Below are positions 9,600 to 19,160 of a stretch of DNA of 64,000 nucleotides, piece after piece. This stretch comes from Ephemeroptericola cinctiostellae (GTDB lineage: Bacteria > Pseudomonadota > Gammaproteobacteria > Burkholderiales > Burkholderiaceae), in NCBI RefSeq assembly GCF_003339525.1, contig NZ_CP031124.1:186001-250000 (forward strand), in the 5' to 3' direction. The notes under the pieces were generated by a model. It did not search any database. It saw nothing but the letters and a program-made list of their open reading frames with translations, and was not told the DNA's origin. The translations under genes were made by a program, and so were the position numbers. Position 1 is the first letter of the stretch; every line of letters begins with the position of its first letter.

Positions 9600-10508
9600 T
9601 CACGCCTCTGAGTCCAGCTCAAAAAATATCCATTTCACAGCAGGAAACGCTGATTTAATTCGAACTTCAGCCCCGTTGACCATGGCAATAATTTCGCCCT
9701 GCGTTTGCGCACTGTCAATCAACTGCGCTTTGAGCGCAACCATCACGTCACTGCCGAACTGGATGGTGATGATTTTATGAATCCGTTTGATTTCAGGCTG
9801 TTCGCGGACAAAACGCTCCAAATCATCCAACACCACAGGGTCCATGCTTTTACCCACCAGCAAACGCTTGGTTTGTATGCCCACAAACAACGCCACTAAA
9901 ATCAACAACACACCAATCGCCATGGTACCAATGGCATCATAAATCGGGTTGTGCGTGATGAGCGTGGCCACTATCGCCAGCAAAGCAATGCTCAAACCAA
10001 TCAGTGCCGCACCATTTTCACCAAACAACACGAGCAATTCACTGGTTCGAGATTCCTTTGCCCACTGCAACACACTGCGATGCTCGCGCTCAATATTGAT
10101 TTCTTTCAGACACGCCCACAGAGAAAAGCCTTCTAAAACAAGACTAAACAATAAAATGCCAATCGCCAGTAAGGGGTTCTCAATCGGTTCTTCGCTGTGG
10201 AAACGATGCCACCCCTCATACACAGAAAACACACCGCCCATGCTGAACAACAACAAGGCCACGATGAACGACCAAAAATACATTTCCTTGCCATAACCCA
10301 TTGGATGATCGGCATCGGGGGCACGTGCGGCGCGCTTCATGCCCCACATCAACAACAGCTGATTGGAACAATCGGCAAAGGAATGAATGGCTTCCGCCAG
10401 CATCGCACCCGAATGGGTAAACAAAGCGGCGAAGAGTTTGACACTGGCAATTGCCACATTGGCAATCAATGAGAAAACGATGGATTTTAAAGAGTTGGCT
10501 GTGGACAT
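9600..10508 (-). CDS. Cation diffusion facilitator transporter, ZnT9-like group
   Basis: Second CDF-family transporter in the window, 302 residues with about six transmembrane segments. Helix 2 has H-S-F-A-D, matching the H-x3-D metal motif, but the helix-5 counterpart reads L-F-G-E-N-G-A-A, without the usual His/Asp pair. The Y-G-K-E-M-Y-F-W-S loop and this E-N motif resemble the ZnT9/SLC30A9-like branch. The soluble C-terminal domain is present and has no His-rich tail. Metal specificity cannot be read from the sequence. The gene stands alone between carbonic anhydrase (convergent) and gatC (divergent). Confidence 0.85.
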   Translation of the reverse strand: MSTANSLKSIVFSLIANVAIASVKLFAALFTHSGAMLAEAIHSFADCSNQLLLMWGMKRAARAPDADHPMGYGKEMYFWSFIVALLLFSMGGVFSVYEGWHRFHSEEPIENPLLAIGILLFSLVLEGFSLWACLKEINIEREHRSVLQWAKESRTSELLVLFGENGAALIGLSIALLAIVATLITHNPIYDAIGTMAIGVLLILVALFVGIQTKRLLVGKSMDPVVLDDLERFVREQPEIKRIHKIITIQFGSDVMVALKAQLIDSAQTQGEIIAMVNGAEVRIKSAFPAVKWIFFELDSEA

Positions 10509-10852
10509 AAACGAGACATGTGTAATTGGATGAAAATCAATGAATAAAAATCAAGCGCATGGGTTGAGCATGGCGCACGGCCTGGTCAGTTCACATGCGG
10601 GCTGCGCCTCACACCTTCCCCACCATTGGGCACAACTTTAACACAGACCCAATGCACAATAGGGGTCAAACACCATGCATCTGCGCCGCACTCATCTGAC
10701 GGGGGCATGAATCAAAGTCACCCAGCGCGCCATTGATCGGTGGGATAAGGCATGACCGTGTCTCCTTTCACATACATCTGTCGCCACAGCCCAAGCATTT
10801 ACGGTACAATTTCAGGCAATTCAATTGAATGTTTAATTTACACAGGTACACT
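10509..10852. other. Intergenic region between CDF gene and gatC
   Basis: About 340 bases between divergent genes, so it should contain both promoters. A TACAAT at 10805–10810 could be the -10 element for gatC. Nothing else was recognised. Confidence 0.35.
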
Positions 10853-11152
10853 ATGGCACTCACCCTTGACGACGTACGCAAAGTCGCACGATTGGCGCAG
10901 CTTGAGCTGGACGCCTCAGAAGAAAACCAGACTTTGTCCCACTTGGGCAACATCTTCAACCTCATTGATCAAATGCAAGCCATCGACACCACGGGCGTGG
11001 CTCCACTGATGCATCCCATTGCGATGATGACCGAAGTTTCACAGCGTTTGCGCACCGATGCCGTCACAGAAACCAACAACCGCGAAGCCAATATGGCCAA
11101 CGCGCCACAAGCCGCAGAAGGCTATTTTTTGGTGCCAAAAGTCATTGAGTAA
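10853..11152 (+). CDS. gatC: Asp-tRNA(Asn)/Glu-tRNA(Gln) amidotransferase subunit C
   Basis: Small subunit (99 residues) that stabilises the GatA–GatB complex. The N-terminus M-A-L-T-L-D-D-V-R-K-V-A-R-L-A-Q-L is characteristic, as is the C-terminal F-L-V-P-K-V-I-E. An in-frame ATG at 10829 would add eight unrelated residues, so ATG 10853 is preferred. It heads the gatCAB operon. With GatCAB the cell can make Gln-tRNA or Asn-tRNA by transamidation. Confidence 0.95.
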   Translation: MALTLDDVRKVARLAQLELDASEENQTLSHLGNIFNLIDQMQAIDTTGVAPLMHPIAMMTEVSQRLRTDAVTETNNREANMANAPQAAEGYFLVPKVIE

Positions 11153-11271
11153 ACTAGCGGGCACGGCGGCAGATATTGATGATGACCCAAACCCGCCAAA
11201 CCAAAACACACAACGCATGACCGCACCCCATCATTCCAGTACAAACACAGCATTCTCCTCTTAGGTACACC

Positions 11272-12759
11272 ATGTTGCACACCCTGACCATCGCGCAAAT
11301 GCGCACCGAACTCATCAACAAAAAAGTATCTGCGACCGAAGTCGCTCAACATTTTTTGTCACGCATTGAGACTCACCGAGACCTCAATGCGTTCATCACC
11401 GTTGACCCAAGCGCAACATTGGCGCAAGCCGCCGCCGCAGACAACGCTTTAAGCAATGGTGCTGCGGGTGCACTCACAGGCATACCGCTCGCACACAAAG
11501 ACGTTTTCGTCACGCGAGACTTCGCCACCACAGCAGGGTCAAAGATTTTGGCCAAATACAAAAGCCCATTTGATGCCGCGGCTGTTGCGCGCTTGGCTCA
11601 AGCAGGTGCCGTTTGTGTCGGCAAAGCGAACATGGACGAATTCGCCATGGGCTCATCCAATGAAAATTCATTTTATGGCGCGGTCAAAAACCCGTGGAAT
11701 CCACTCACGGTACCAGGCGGCTCATCGGGCGGCTCAGCCGCAGCCGTCGCCGCAGGTTTGTGCTTGGGCGCAACGGGCACAGACACAGGCGGCTCCATCC
11801 GTCAACCCGCCTCATTCACAGGCATCACAGGCATCAAGCCAACTTACGGGCGCGTATCGCGCTATGGCATGATCGCTTATGCGTCGTCGTTGGATCAAGG
11901 GGGTCCCATGGCGCGCACGGCGGAAGATTGCGCGCTCCTCCTCAATGCCATGGCGGGCTTCGATGAAAAAGACTCAACCTCAATGGAACGTGATGACGAA
12001 GACTTCACCCGCTTATTGGCCCAAAACTTCTCTGCTGATGCCACCGAATCTCAGCCGCTCAAAGGTTTAAAAATTGGTGTGCCTGCAGAATTTTATGGCG
12101 CGGGCTTGAATGAAGAAGTTAAAGCAGCCACTTTGGCGGCCATTGATCAATATGTTCAACTCGGCGCCACCGTGGTGGATGTGCGCCTGCCCAAAACTGA
12201 ACTGTCGATCCCAACCTACTACGTGATTGCCCCCGCAGAAGCCTCAAGCAACCTGTCTCGTTTCGATGGCGTGCGCTATGGCCACCGCGCCGAGAACTAC
12301 ACCGACCTCGAAGACATGTACCGCAAAACCCGTGCCGAAGGCTTTGGCTGGGAAGTGCAACGCCGCATCTTGGTCGGCGCATACGTGCTTTCACACGGCT
12401 ACTACGATGCCTATTATTTGCAAGCGCAACGCCTGCGCCGCATGATTGCCCAAGACTATCAAAATGCCTTGGCGCAATGCGACGTCATCATGGGGCCTGT
12501 CGCACCGACAACTGCATGGGCGCTTGGCGAAAAATCCAGTGATCCCGTGCAAATGTACTTGGCCGACATTTACACGCTGTCCCTCAACTTAGCGGGTTTG
12601 CCCGGCATGAGCGTGCCATGTGGTTTTGATGCCAGTGGCTTGCCCATTGGCCTGCAAATCATTGGCAATTATTTTGATGAGGCGCGCCTATTGCAAGTGG
12701 CTCATGCCTTCCAACAACACACCCATTGGCATCAACGCACACCAGCGCTGGCGCAATAA
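11272..12759 (+). CDS. gatA: Asp-tRNA(Asn)/Glu-tRNA(Gln) amidotransferase subunit A
   Basis: Amidase-signature enzyme (495 residues) that releases ammonia from glutamine or asparagine for the GatB active site. The Ser-cisSer-Lys triad is complete: K76 in L-A-H-K-D-V-F, S151 in G-G-S-S-G-G-S, and S175 in [11 protein letters not shown]. Length is normal. It follows gatC by 119 bases. Unlike the usual operon, gatB does not follow directly; two lipoprotein genes intervene. Confidence 0.97.
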   Translation: MLHTLTIAQMRTELINKKVSATEVAQHFLSRIETHRDLNAFITVDPSATLAQAAAADNALSNGAAGALTGIPLAHKDVFVTRDFATTAGSKILAKYKSPFDAAAVARLAQAGAVCVGKANMDEFAMGSSNENSFYGAVKNPWNPLTVPGGSSGGSAAAVAAGLCLGATGTDTGGSIRQPASFTGITGIKPTYGRVSRYGMIAYASSLDQGGPMARTAEDCALLLNAMAGFDEKDSTSMERDDEDFTRLLAQNFSADATESQPLKGLKIGVPAEFYGAGLNEEVKAATLAAIDQYVQLGATVVDVRLPKTELSIPTYYVIAPAEASSNLSRFDGVRYGHRAENYTDLEDMYRKTRAEGFGWEVQRRILVGAYVLSHGYYDAYYLQAQRLRRMIAQDYQNALAQCDVIMGPVAPTTAWALGEKSSDPVQMYLADIYTLSLNLAGLPGMSVPCGFDASGLPIGLQIIGNYFDEARLLQVAHAFQQHTHWHQRTPALAQ

Positions 12760-12771
12760 AGGTTTATTGTT

Positions 12772-13224
12772 ATGCGCCCATCCATGCACCCACCGCTTCG
12801 TTTACTCACCTTGCTGCTGATCACGGGTGCGTTGTTCGCTTGCAGCACAAGCAATCGTTCAGCCTATCGATACGCCGCCCCAGTCACCCTCAACGGCCAC
12901 TGCGAGCAACGAGAAGTCGATGGCTACAGCGACAACATCAGACTGATTGTAGACAGCAATGCAATCAAAGCATTGGATTGGACGGCAAAACCAGACAATC
13001 GATCATGTCGCTTTGAACTCAAAAATTTCACCCAAGTGCCCAACCGCCAAGTGGCTGATTTGCAATCAAACACCGACAGGAATTGCCACATCTATGTGTG
13101 GCGAGACAACAATCACATCACGGTCGCCACAAACACCTGCGAAAACCTGTGTGCCGCCAATGATAAAATGTTACCTGTGTTGCTTAACCCCCTCACGGGT
13201 GGCTGCATGGGCAAAAGCAACTGA
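12772..13224 (+). CDS. Putative lipoprotein, first of a tandem paralogous pair
   Basis: Unrecognised protein of 150 residues. A type II signal peptide ends at the lipobox L21-F22-A23-C24. The mature domain has six Cys at spacing shared with the next gene, and starts with C-E-Q-R-E-V-D-G-Y. Shared blocks include K-A-L-D-W-T-A, C-R-F-E-L-K-N-F-T-Q, A-D-L-Q-S, and L-P-V-L-L. By hand alignment about 60% of roughly 100 residues are identical to the paralogue. The even number of Cys suggests disulfides in a periplasmic or outer-membrane fold. The start is 12 bases after the gatA stop, so it belongs to the gat transcript. Confidence 0.8.
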   Translation: MRPSMHPPLRLLTLLLITGALFACSTSNRSAYRYAAPVTLNGHCEQREVDGYSDNIRLIVDSNAIKALDWTAKPDNRSCRFELKNFTQVPNRQVADLQSNTDRNCHIYVWRDNNHITVATNTCENLCAANDKMLPVLLNPLTGGCMGKSN

Positions 13225-13256
13225 ACCGTTCAACGCCATGCGTTTATAGGACACAT

Positions 13257-13739
13257 ATGATTTTAAAGCCTTTTCGCCTTGCTGTTTTGGGGCTCAGCAC
13301 GCTGACATTATTGGCCTGCAACACCCACAACTCAGCAACAACCACATTGCCTGAGGCAGTGGTACAACAATTGCCTCAAAAAAACACAGGGCCTGTGAGC
13401 GTAAAAGGCAGTTGCCAACAACGCGAAGTCGATGGTTATGGCGACAAAATCAAACTTGAAGTGGAAAAGAACGATGTTAAAGCACTGGATTGGACCGCTC
13501 AACCACATGGCAGCGCCTGTCGTTTCGAGCTGAAAAATTTCACGCAAACATCCAACCAACCGATTGCCGATTTGCAATCGAAAAAAGATAAAAAGTGCCA
13601 TGTGTACATTTGGCAAGACGATGACCACGTTACCGTCGCCGTGTACGCTTGCAAGAAATTGTGCCGCTCCAACGACAAAATTCTACCTGTTTTACTTGAT
13701 CCAAAAACGGGCAACTGCCAACCAAAAAAGAGTGGATGA
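13257..13739 (+). CDS. Putative lipoprotein, second of a tandem paralogous pair
   Basis: Paralogue of the preceding gene, 160 residues. The lipobox is L18-L19-A20-C21, followed by a Thr/Ala/Pro-rich linker longer than in its sister. The globular part repeats C-Q-Q-R-E-V-D-G-Y, K-A-L-D-W-T-A and C-R-F-E-L-K-N-F-T-Q, with all six Cys conserved. It is more Lys-rich (K-K-D-K-K-C-H) than the first copy, so the two have diverged in surface charge. It sits 32 bases after its sister and 99 before gatB. No function can be named. The short W-containing beta-like pattern loosely recalls small periplasmic inhibitor proteins, but this is not enough to assign one. Confidence 0.8.
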   Translation: MILKPFRLAVLGLSTLTLLACNTHNSATTTLPEAVVQQLPQKNTGPVSVKGSCQQREVDGYGDKIKLEVEKNDVKALDWTAQPHGSACRFELKNFTQTSNQPIADLQSKKDKKCHVYIWQDDDHVTVAVYACKKLCRSNDKILPVLLDPKTGNCQPKKSG

Positions 13740-13838
13740 GTGCACCAATTTGAATCTTATTTGAGTCACATCAAACACATCAACAACACACATCATTGTA
13801 TTTATAACTGTATTTTTATTGCATCAAGAGGTTTTTAA

Positions 13839-15305
13839 ATGAGCTGGGAAGTCATCATCGGGTTAGAAACCCATGCACAATTGTCCACCGCGTCGAAAAT
13901 ATTTTCAGGCGCTTCAACCACTTACGGCGCAGAACCCAACACCCAATCCTGCGCGGTAGATTTGGCTTTGCCAGGTGTTCTGCCTGTGCTCAACAAAGCC
14001 GCCGTTGAAAAAGCGATTGCCTTTGGCTTGGCGATCGATGCAGAAGTTGCGCCCATGTCTGTCTTTGCCCGTAAAAACTACTTTTACCCCGATTTACCAA
14101 AGGGCTATCAAATCAGTCAATTTGAACTGCCCGTGGTCATCGGCGGCACATTAAGCTTCAATGTCGGCGAGAAAGACAAAGCCTACAAAAAAACCGTGCA
14201 ACTGACTCGCGCCCACCTCGAAGAAGACGCGGGCAAATCGACCCACGAATTATTTGACAAAGAAAGCGGCATCGACCTGAACCGCGCAGGCACACCTTTG
14301 CTCGAAATCGTCACCGAGCCTTGCATTTACAGCGCGAAAGAAGCCGTGGCTTACGCCAAAGCGCTGCACAGCTTGGTGGTCTGGTTGGGCATGTGCGATG
14401 GCAACATGCAAGAAGGCTCATTCCGCTGTGACGCCAACGTCTCAGTTCGCCCAGTGGGTCAAAAAGAACTCGGCACACGCCGCGAAATCAAAAACCTGAA
14501 CAGCTTTAAATTCCTCGAAGATGCGATCAACTACGAAATCAATGAGCAAATTCGCATCATTGAAGACGGTGGCCGCATCCAGCAAGCCACGGTACTCTTT
14601 GACCCCAACAGCGGCGTCACCCGCGTCATGCGCACCAAAGAAGACGCGCACGACTACCGTTATTTCCCTGATCCAGACCTTGCACCACTGGTCATTTCCG
14701 ACGCATGGCGTGAACGCGTGCGCGCCACCATGCCGGAGCTGCCCGCCGCATTGCAAGCTCGCTTCGTGAGTGAATACGCCCTGTCCGAATACGACGCTGA
14801 ACAAGTCTCGGCCTCAAAAGCCCACGCCGAATATTTTGAAACCGCCGTCAAAGCCATGACCAAGCCCGATGCCAAAATGGTCGCCAACTGGATGATGAGC
14901 GATTTGGCCGCCACGTTGAACAAAGAAGAAATCGAACTGAGCAACAGCCCGGTTTCTGCGCTGCGTTTGGCACAATTGATCGCAAAAATTCAAGACAGCA
15001 CCTTATCCAATAAACTGGCCAAAGAAGTCTTCGCTGCGGTGTGGGTCGGCGAACAGCAAGCACAGGGCGATGCGCAAATCGATGCCATCATTGAGGCACG
15101 CGGCTTGAAACAAGTGTCGGACGTCGGCGCAATTGAAGCCATCATTCAAGAGATCATGGACAAAAACACCCAGATCGTCGAAGAGTACCGCGCGGGCAAA
15201 GAAAAAGGCTTCGGCTTCCTGGTGGGCCAAGTCATGAAAGCCTCCAAAGGCAAAGCCAATCCAGCCCAAGTGAATGAGTTATTGTTGGCCAAACTGAAAT
15301 CTTAA
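13839..15305 (+). CDS. gatB: Asp-tRNA(Asn)/Glu-tRNA(Gln) amidotransferase subunit B
   Basis: GatB (488 residues) binds the misacylated tRNA, activates the Asp or Glu side chain with ATP and transfers ammonia to it. The N-terminal cradle domain begins [13 protein letters not shown]. The central part carries [18 protein letters not shown], and E-E-D-A-G-K with [16 protein letters not shown]; the C-terminal YqeY-like tail reaches residue 488. GAGG precedes the ATG. It ends the gat operon, followed by a strong terminator. Confidence 0.97.
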   Translation: MSWEVIIGLETHAQLSTASKIFSGASTTYGAEPNTQSCAVDLALPGVLPVLNKAAVEKAIAFGLAIDAEVAPMSVFARKNYFYPDLPKGYQISQFELPVVIGGTLSFNVGEKDKAYKKTVQLTRAHLEEDAGKSTHELFDKESGIDLNRAGTPLLEIVTEPCIYSAKEAVAYAKALHSLVVWLGMCDGNMQEGSFRCDANVSVRPVGQKELGTRREIKNLNSFKFLEDAINYEINEQIRIIEDGGRIQQATVLFDPNSGVTRVMRTKEDAHDYRYFPDPDLAPLVISDAWRERVRATMPELPAALQARFVSEYALSEYDAEQVSASKAHAEYFETAVKAMTKPDAKMVANWMMSDLAATLNKEEIELSNSPVSALRLAQLIAKIQDSTLSNKLAKEVFAAVWVGEQQAQGDAQIDAIIEARGLKQVSDVGAIEAIIQEIMDKNTQIVEEYRAGKEKGFGFLVGQVMKASKGKANPAQVNELLLAKLKS

Positions 15306-15661
15306 TGGGATGTCTCACATTGACATTTCAGTTAAATACTTAAATGACGAAGTAAAAACCAAGGCCTTGGCCTTGGTTTTTTGACAACGGAGTGGCTGCG
15401 CTCCGCCCACGCCCTTCTTGATGGCACAATGCAATGTGAGCCTGCACTTCCCCTTCAATGCCTATGCCGCCGCTGAAACTCGGACAACATCACACCACAT
15501 CCGACACACCGTATTGAAAAAAGCAGACCATGTTTTTCCATCGCTCTTTGGTTTGCCTCACACAAACAAAAACAGCCAAAAACTTAAACCCCTTTAAAGC
15601 AGGGTTTACTTTTGGGAATCCCGATATAATTCGAGCTTCTCCAGCATCGCAGCCCAACACC
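15306..15661. other. Intergenic region gatB–miaA
   Basis: Holds the gatB terminator at 15354–15383 and a TATAAT at 15625–15630 that could serve as the miaA -10 element, without a clear -35. Otherwise nothing was recognised. Confidence 0.4.
15354..15383 (+). terminator. Rho-independent terminator of gatCAB
   Basis: Arms AAAAACCAAGGC (15354–15365) and GCCTTGGTTTTT (15370–15381) around the loop CTTG, ending in a T run. It closes the gat operon. Confidence 0.88.
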
Positions 15662-16594
15662 ATGTCCAAACCCAACGCCCTTTTCATCCTTGGCCCCACC
15701 GCTTCTGGTAAAACAGCCGCCGCATTGGCTTTGGCGCACGATTTACCCATTGAAATCATCAGCATTGATTCGGCATTGGTCTTTAAAGGAATGGACATCG
15801 GCACCGCCAAACCATCGGCCGAAGAACTGGCGGTGGCACCGCACCATTTGATTGACATCATCGAGCCGACCGCAGCGTACTCTGCCGCGCAATTCGCCGA
15901 AGACGCCACACGCTTGATTGCGGAGATTGATGCCCGAGGCCGCATTCCGGTTCTGGTAGGCGGTACGATGTTGTATGTCAAATCACTGCTTGAACCTTTG
16001 TCCAAACTGCCTCAAGGCGATGTTGAGTTCAGGGCGCACATCGATCAGCGCGCGTCACAGATCGGCTGGCCTGCATTGCACGAAGAGCTGGCTCGCATCG
16101 ATGCCATCACCGCAGCACGGTTGTACCCAAACGATGCGCAACGCATTTCACGGGCATTGGAAATTTTTCACCTCTCGGGGCGCCCTATGTCGCAATTGAT
16201 TGCAGAGCAAAACGATGCACCGCCTGAGCTGCCCTTTACCCCCCATTTGACCGCCCTCATTCCCGAACCACGCGCCATGTTGCATGAGCGCATCAATGCC
16301 CGTTTCATCAAGATGTTGGCAGACGGTTTTTTAGATGAAATGCACGCATTGCGCGCGCGCGGCGACTTGGATGCCAGCATGACGGCGATGCGATGTGTGG
16401 GTTACCGCCAAGCATGGGCGCATTTGGACGGTCTGTGCAGCTATGCTGAGCTTGTGGAAAAAGGCCAAGCGGCGACACGACAGTTGGCCAAACGGCAATT
16501 GACTTGGTTGCGCTCATCTCCCAATGTGCATGCTTTCGGCGACAGTGCGTCGTTGATTGAATTTTTAAAACATGCAGTGAAACCAACAAATTGA
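15662..16594 (+). CDS. miaA: tRNA dimethylallyltransferase
   Basis: MiaA adds a dimethylallyl group to A37 of tRNAs that read U-starting codons, the first step of ms2i6A formation. The 310-residue product has the P-loop G-P-T-A-S-G-K-T near the N-terminus, [26 protein letters not shown], and M-R-C-V-G-Y-R-Q at the tRNA-binding end. I chose ATG 15662 rather than the in-frame ATG at 15530, because the 44 extra residues are unlike MiaA and would run through the TATAAT at 15625. It stands apart from the usual mutL or hfq neighbours. Confidence 0.93.
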   Translation: MSKPNALFILGPTASGKTAAALALAHDLPIEIISIDSALVFKGMDIGTAKPSAEELAVAPHHLIDIIEPTAAYSAAQFAEDATRLIAEIDARGRIPVLVGGTMLYVKSLLEPLSKLPQGDVEFRAHIDQRASQIGWPALHEELARIDAITAARLYPNDAQRISRALEIFHLSGRPMSQLIAEQNDAPPELPFTPHLTALIPEPRAMLHERINARFIKMLADGFLDEMHALRARGDLDASMTAMRCVGYRQAWAHLDGLCSYAELVEKGQAATRQLAKRQLTWLRSSPNVHAFGDSASLIEFLKHAVKPTN

Positions 16595-16613
16595 AACACA
16601 CCGCACTGCATTT

Positions 16614-17339
16614 TTACTGAGGTGAAAGGCCCTCGATGGGTTCAGCATCGGCCCAAACCGCCCCCGTCTTGCATTTTTTTGCCAGCACTTCAAGCACTTT
16701 AAAATGCTCGGCCTCATCGTCGTCATTGACCACAATCAAAGGCAATTCCAGTTGGCGGACATCGATTTTTTTGCTGTTGCGCCCGTTGCTCGACGAACCG
16801 CTGGCAAATGCCATGCTCAAAGTCTCTTGCCCACGGGTCATCGCCAAATACACTTCAGCCAAAATTTCCGCATCCAACAAAGCGCCATGCAAGACACGGT
16901 GAGAATTGGACACGCCCAATCGGTCGCACAGGGCATCCAAGTTATTGCGCTTACCAGGGAACATTTGCTTGGCCATCGCCAACGTGTCCTCCACCGTGCA
17001 GCAGGTGTCGATTTTGTCCATACCCAACAATGCCAGCTCGGCATTGATGAATTTGGTATCAAATGATGCATTGTGAATCAGCACCGTTGCCCCACGCACA
17101 AACTCAATCAAATCTGCGGCAATCGTTTTAAACAAGGGTTTATCACTCAAAAACTCAGTGGTCAAGCCGTGTACATTCAACGCCCCTTCGTCTGAGTCAC
17201 GCTGTGGATTGACGTAGTGGTGAAAGTGCCGCCCAGTCAATTGGCGATTGATCATTTCGACACAACCGACTTCAACCAATTTATGACCTTGGTTTGGATC
17301 GAGACCTGTGGTTTCGGTATCAAGTATGACGTGGCGCAT
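16614..17339 (-). CDS. dnaQ: DNA polymerase III epsilon subunit (3'-5' exonuclease)
   Basis: Proofreading subunit of the replicative polymerase, 241 residues. Exo I is D7-T-E9-T-T-G, Exo II is H-N-A-S-F-D94, and Exo III epsilon has H151 and D156 in H-G-A-L-L-D-A-E. This is the DnaQ DEDDh arrangement. The C-terminal ~60 residues are the linker and polymerase-binding tail. The start at 17339 gives the normal M-R-H-V-I-L-D-T-E-T-T-G; an upstream in-frame start would add unrelated residues. dnaQ next to rnhA is a common proteobacterial arrangement. Confidence 0.95.
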   Translation of the reverse strand: MRHVILDTETTGLDPNQGHKLVEVGCVEMINRQLTGRHFHHYVNPQRDSDEGALNVHGLTTEFLSDKPLFKTIAADLIEFVRGATVLIHNASFDTKFINAELALLGMDKIDTCCTVEDTLAMAKQMFPGKRNNLDALCDRLGVSNSHRVLHGALLDAEILAEVYLAMTRGQETLSMAFASGSSSNGRNSKKIDVRQLELPLIVVNDDDEAEHFKVLEVLAKKCKTGAVWADAEPIEGLSPQ

Positions 17340-17435
17340 GGCGTTTCTTTCAAAATAAGGCCACACGCAAGTGCGGCCAATGCAAATAAAAAATGTTTGG
17401 TGCGATTGATTCTGTGACAACCAGTCGCTTTAGCT

Positions 17436-17912
17436 TTAGGATTGGGCTCTCATCTTCTCCACCCCGCGGTTTGCCAACTCATCCGCACGCTCATTGTCCA
17501 CATGCCCCGCATGACCTTTGACCCAATGCCAACTGAGCTCATGCGCACCGAGCATGCTGTCCAGCTCTCGCCAAAGGTCATCGTTTTTAACGGGCTTTTT
17601 GTCGGCGGTTTTCCAACCACGCGCCTTCCAATTGACCAACCATTCCGTGACGCCTTTTTGCACGTACACCGAGTCGGTGTAAACCTCAATTTGGCAACGG
17701 GTCTTCACGGACTTCAACCCTTCGATGACGGCGAGCAGCTCCATGCGGTTATTGGTGGTGTGCCCTTCCCCACCAAACAATTCTTTTTCGTGAACCGTAC
17801 CCTGTGCCGTGTGGCGCAACAATGTGCCCCACCCCCCCACACCAGGGTTGCCTTTACAAGCCCCATCGGTGTACATTTCAATTCGTTTGAGTGCGTGAGT
17901 TTTAGTGTTCAT
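17436..17912 (-). CDS. rnhA: Ribonuclease HI
   Basis: RNase HI cleaves the RNA strand of RNA–DNA hybrids, including R-loops and primers. The four catalytic acids are visible: D16 ([10 protein letters not shown]), E58 (N-N-R-M-E-L), D80 (T-D-S-V-Y-V), D144 (E-R-A-D-E-L-A); H134 also fits. Length 158 is normal. The start codon lies in the last of three 10-bp tandem repeats. Its ATG overlaps the stop of a 7-codon reading frame that itself begins on the stop of the upstream methyltransferase, suggesting tight translational coupling. Confidence 0.95.
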   Translation of the reverse strand: MNTKTHALKRIEMYTDGACKGNPGVGGWGTLLRHTAQGTVHEKELFGGEGHTTNNRMELLAVIEGLKSVKTRCQIEVYTDSVYVQKGVTEWLVNWKARGWKTADKKPVKNDDLWRELDSMLGAHELSWHWVKGHAGHVDNERADELANRGVEKMRAQS

Positions 17913-17932
17913 TCGTGTTCATTCGTGTTCAT
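17902..17932 (-). repeat. Three 10-bp tandem repeats forming an ATGA start/stop relay
   Basis: On the minus strand the unit GAACACGAAT is repeated so that ATGAACAC occurs three times, 10 bases apart. Copy 1 ATG (17932) overlaps the methyltransferase TGA; its 7-codon frame stops at a TGA (17911–17909) that overlaps the rnhA ATG (17912). Copy 2 ATG opens a 6-codon frame ending in TAA. Confidence 0.85.
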
Positions 17933-18750
17933 TCTTGTACGGTCTGTTGGGTTTCTGGCTTGGGGTAAAAAATGGCTTGCTGTATCGCCATCGCATTTAA
18001 ACGCACATTCAAACGATTGCGCAATGCAGGCTGCACCACCCAACGCGCATTGGCTTTTTTCTCATTGATTAAACCCACCAAGGTCGGCGAGTATACACGT
18101 TTAACCGCCATCATGGCATAAACCGCTCCCGCCATGCCCCACCAGCGGTCTCCAGCATCTTCGAGCCAGCGGCTGCGTGCAAGGCGATTTTCAGTGCTGA
18201 CACACGGTGCGTAGCAACCAAATTTACCCTGCATGACATCGCAGTTGAGCAACTGCAACCAGTCCTTTAAACGACGCACATGCAAAGCTTGATGTCGATA
18301 CGCCCACCAAGTCTTGCCACGCCAACGGCACCACATTGCCTCTGCTCCCCATAAACTGAAAGGGTTAAAACCCAGAATGATCATCCGCCCCTCTGGGCGC
18401 AAGACACGATAAGCCTCGCGCAACACAGCATGCGGATCAGGATGGTCGTCCAAGGTATGAGGTAAAACCAACACATCCATGCTGTCTGAAGCAAAGGGCA
18501 ACACGGTGAAATCACCCACTTCAACGGGCTTAATCGCCGCCCCATTGTGATTTTCAAAACGAGATTCACCCACCTCCACCGCCCAACGCTCGGCACAACG
18601 GTTGTGCGTCAAGGCCTGAATGCGTGCCGTGTGCCCCAGTTGAGCCGCATAAAAACCAAAGGCATCGGCCACCCAAGCATTGAGCAATTCGGTTTCCCAT
18701 GCCGTCACATACCCCCCTGCGGCACCTTCCCAGTTCATTTGTGACTTCAT
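17929..18750 (-). CDS. SAM-dependent methyltransferase (DUF/Methyltransf_11 type)
   Basis: Class I methyltransferase-like protein of 273 residues. It shows V-E-V-G-E-S-R in place of the canonical glycine-rich loop, F-A-S-D-S-M-D-V-L-V-L-P-H-T-L-D as motif II/III, and V-L-R-P-E-G-R-M-I-I-L-G-F-N-P as the post-motif strand. The degenerate motif I is notable. A C-terminal extension of ~70 basic residues follows. Proteins of this kind commonly lie between gloB and rnhA in betaproteobacteria. The substrate is unknown. M5 (18738) is an alternative start. Confidence 0.8.
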   Translation of the reverse strand: MKSQMNWEGAAGGYVTAWETELLNAWVADAFGFYAAQLGHTARIQALTHNRCAERWAVEVGESRFENHNGAAIKPVEVGDFTVLPFASDSMDVLVLPHTLDDHPDPHAVLREAYRVLRPEGRMIILGFNPFSLWGAEAMWCRWRGKTWWAYRHQALHVRRLKDWLQLLNCDVMQGKFGCYAPCVSTENRLARSRWLEDAGDRWWGMAGAVYAMMAVKRVYSPTLVGLINEKKANARWVVQPALRNRLNVRLNAMAIQQAIFYPKPETQQTVQE

Positions 18751-19160
18751 TCCTGCCCTCTGTTGTCATGCATCGCAAAAGAAAAAAGTGTTTTCACGAT
18801 GCTTAGTTAGAATTATTGCACGGCATGCCAGACGCACTCGGCATAAGCACTCGCAACAACCCAATACGCCCTGCCGACCAAACCCAAATACGAACCCCGT
18901 ATGAACAGTGCAAACAGTGTAAACCCATCTCAACTCACCGTGATGGGTCTATCATGCAGGGTAATGGCTGAACCGCAGCCACATCATGCCCCGTCATTTA
19001 TTGATGCATGGTTTTGCGGCTTTTTACACTCATTTTTACACCCAATGAGTCAGATGGTTTTCATTTAAGCCCTTTTGAGCCATGAGTACATACGCACTAC
19101 ATATTTTACCCAGAAAAATAGTCCAAACTTTAAAACAGTGTCCAGTTAAAGAGCCAAGCC
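18751..19160. other. Divergent intergenic region methyltransferase–gloB
   Basis: About 410 bases that should hold the promoters for the methyltransferase–rnhA unit and for gloB–mltD. No clear promoter pair, repeat or RNA gene was recognised. Confidence 0.35.

Noticed and set aside
18901..19068. 55-codon plus-strand frame between the methyltransferase and gloB
   Set aside because: No ribosome-binding site, irregular composition and no recognisable motif; more likely chance in a promoter region.
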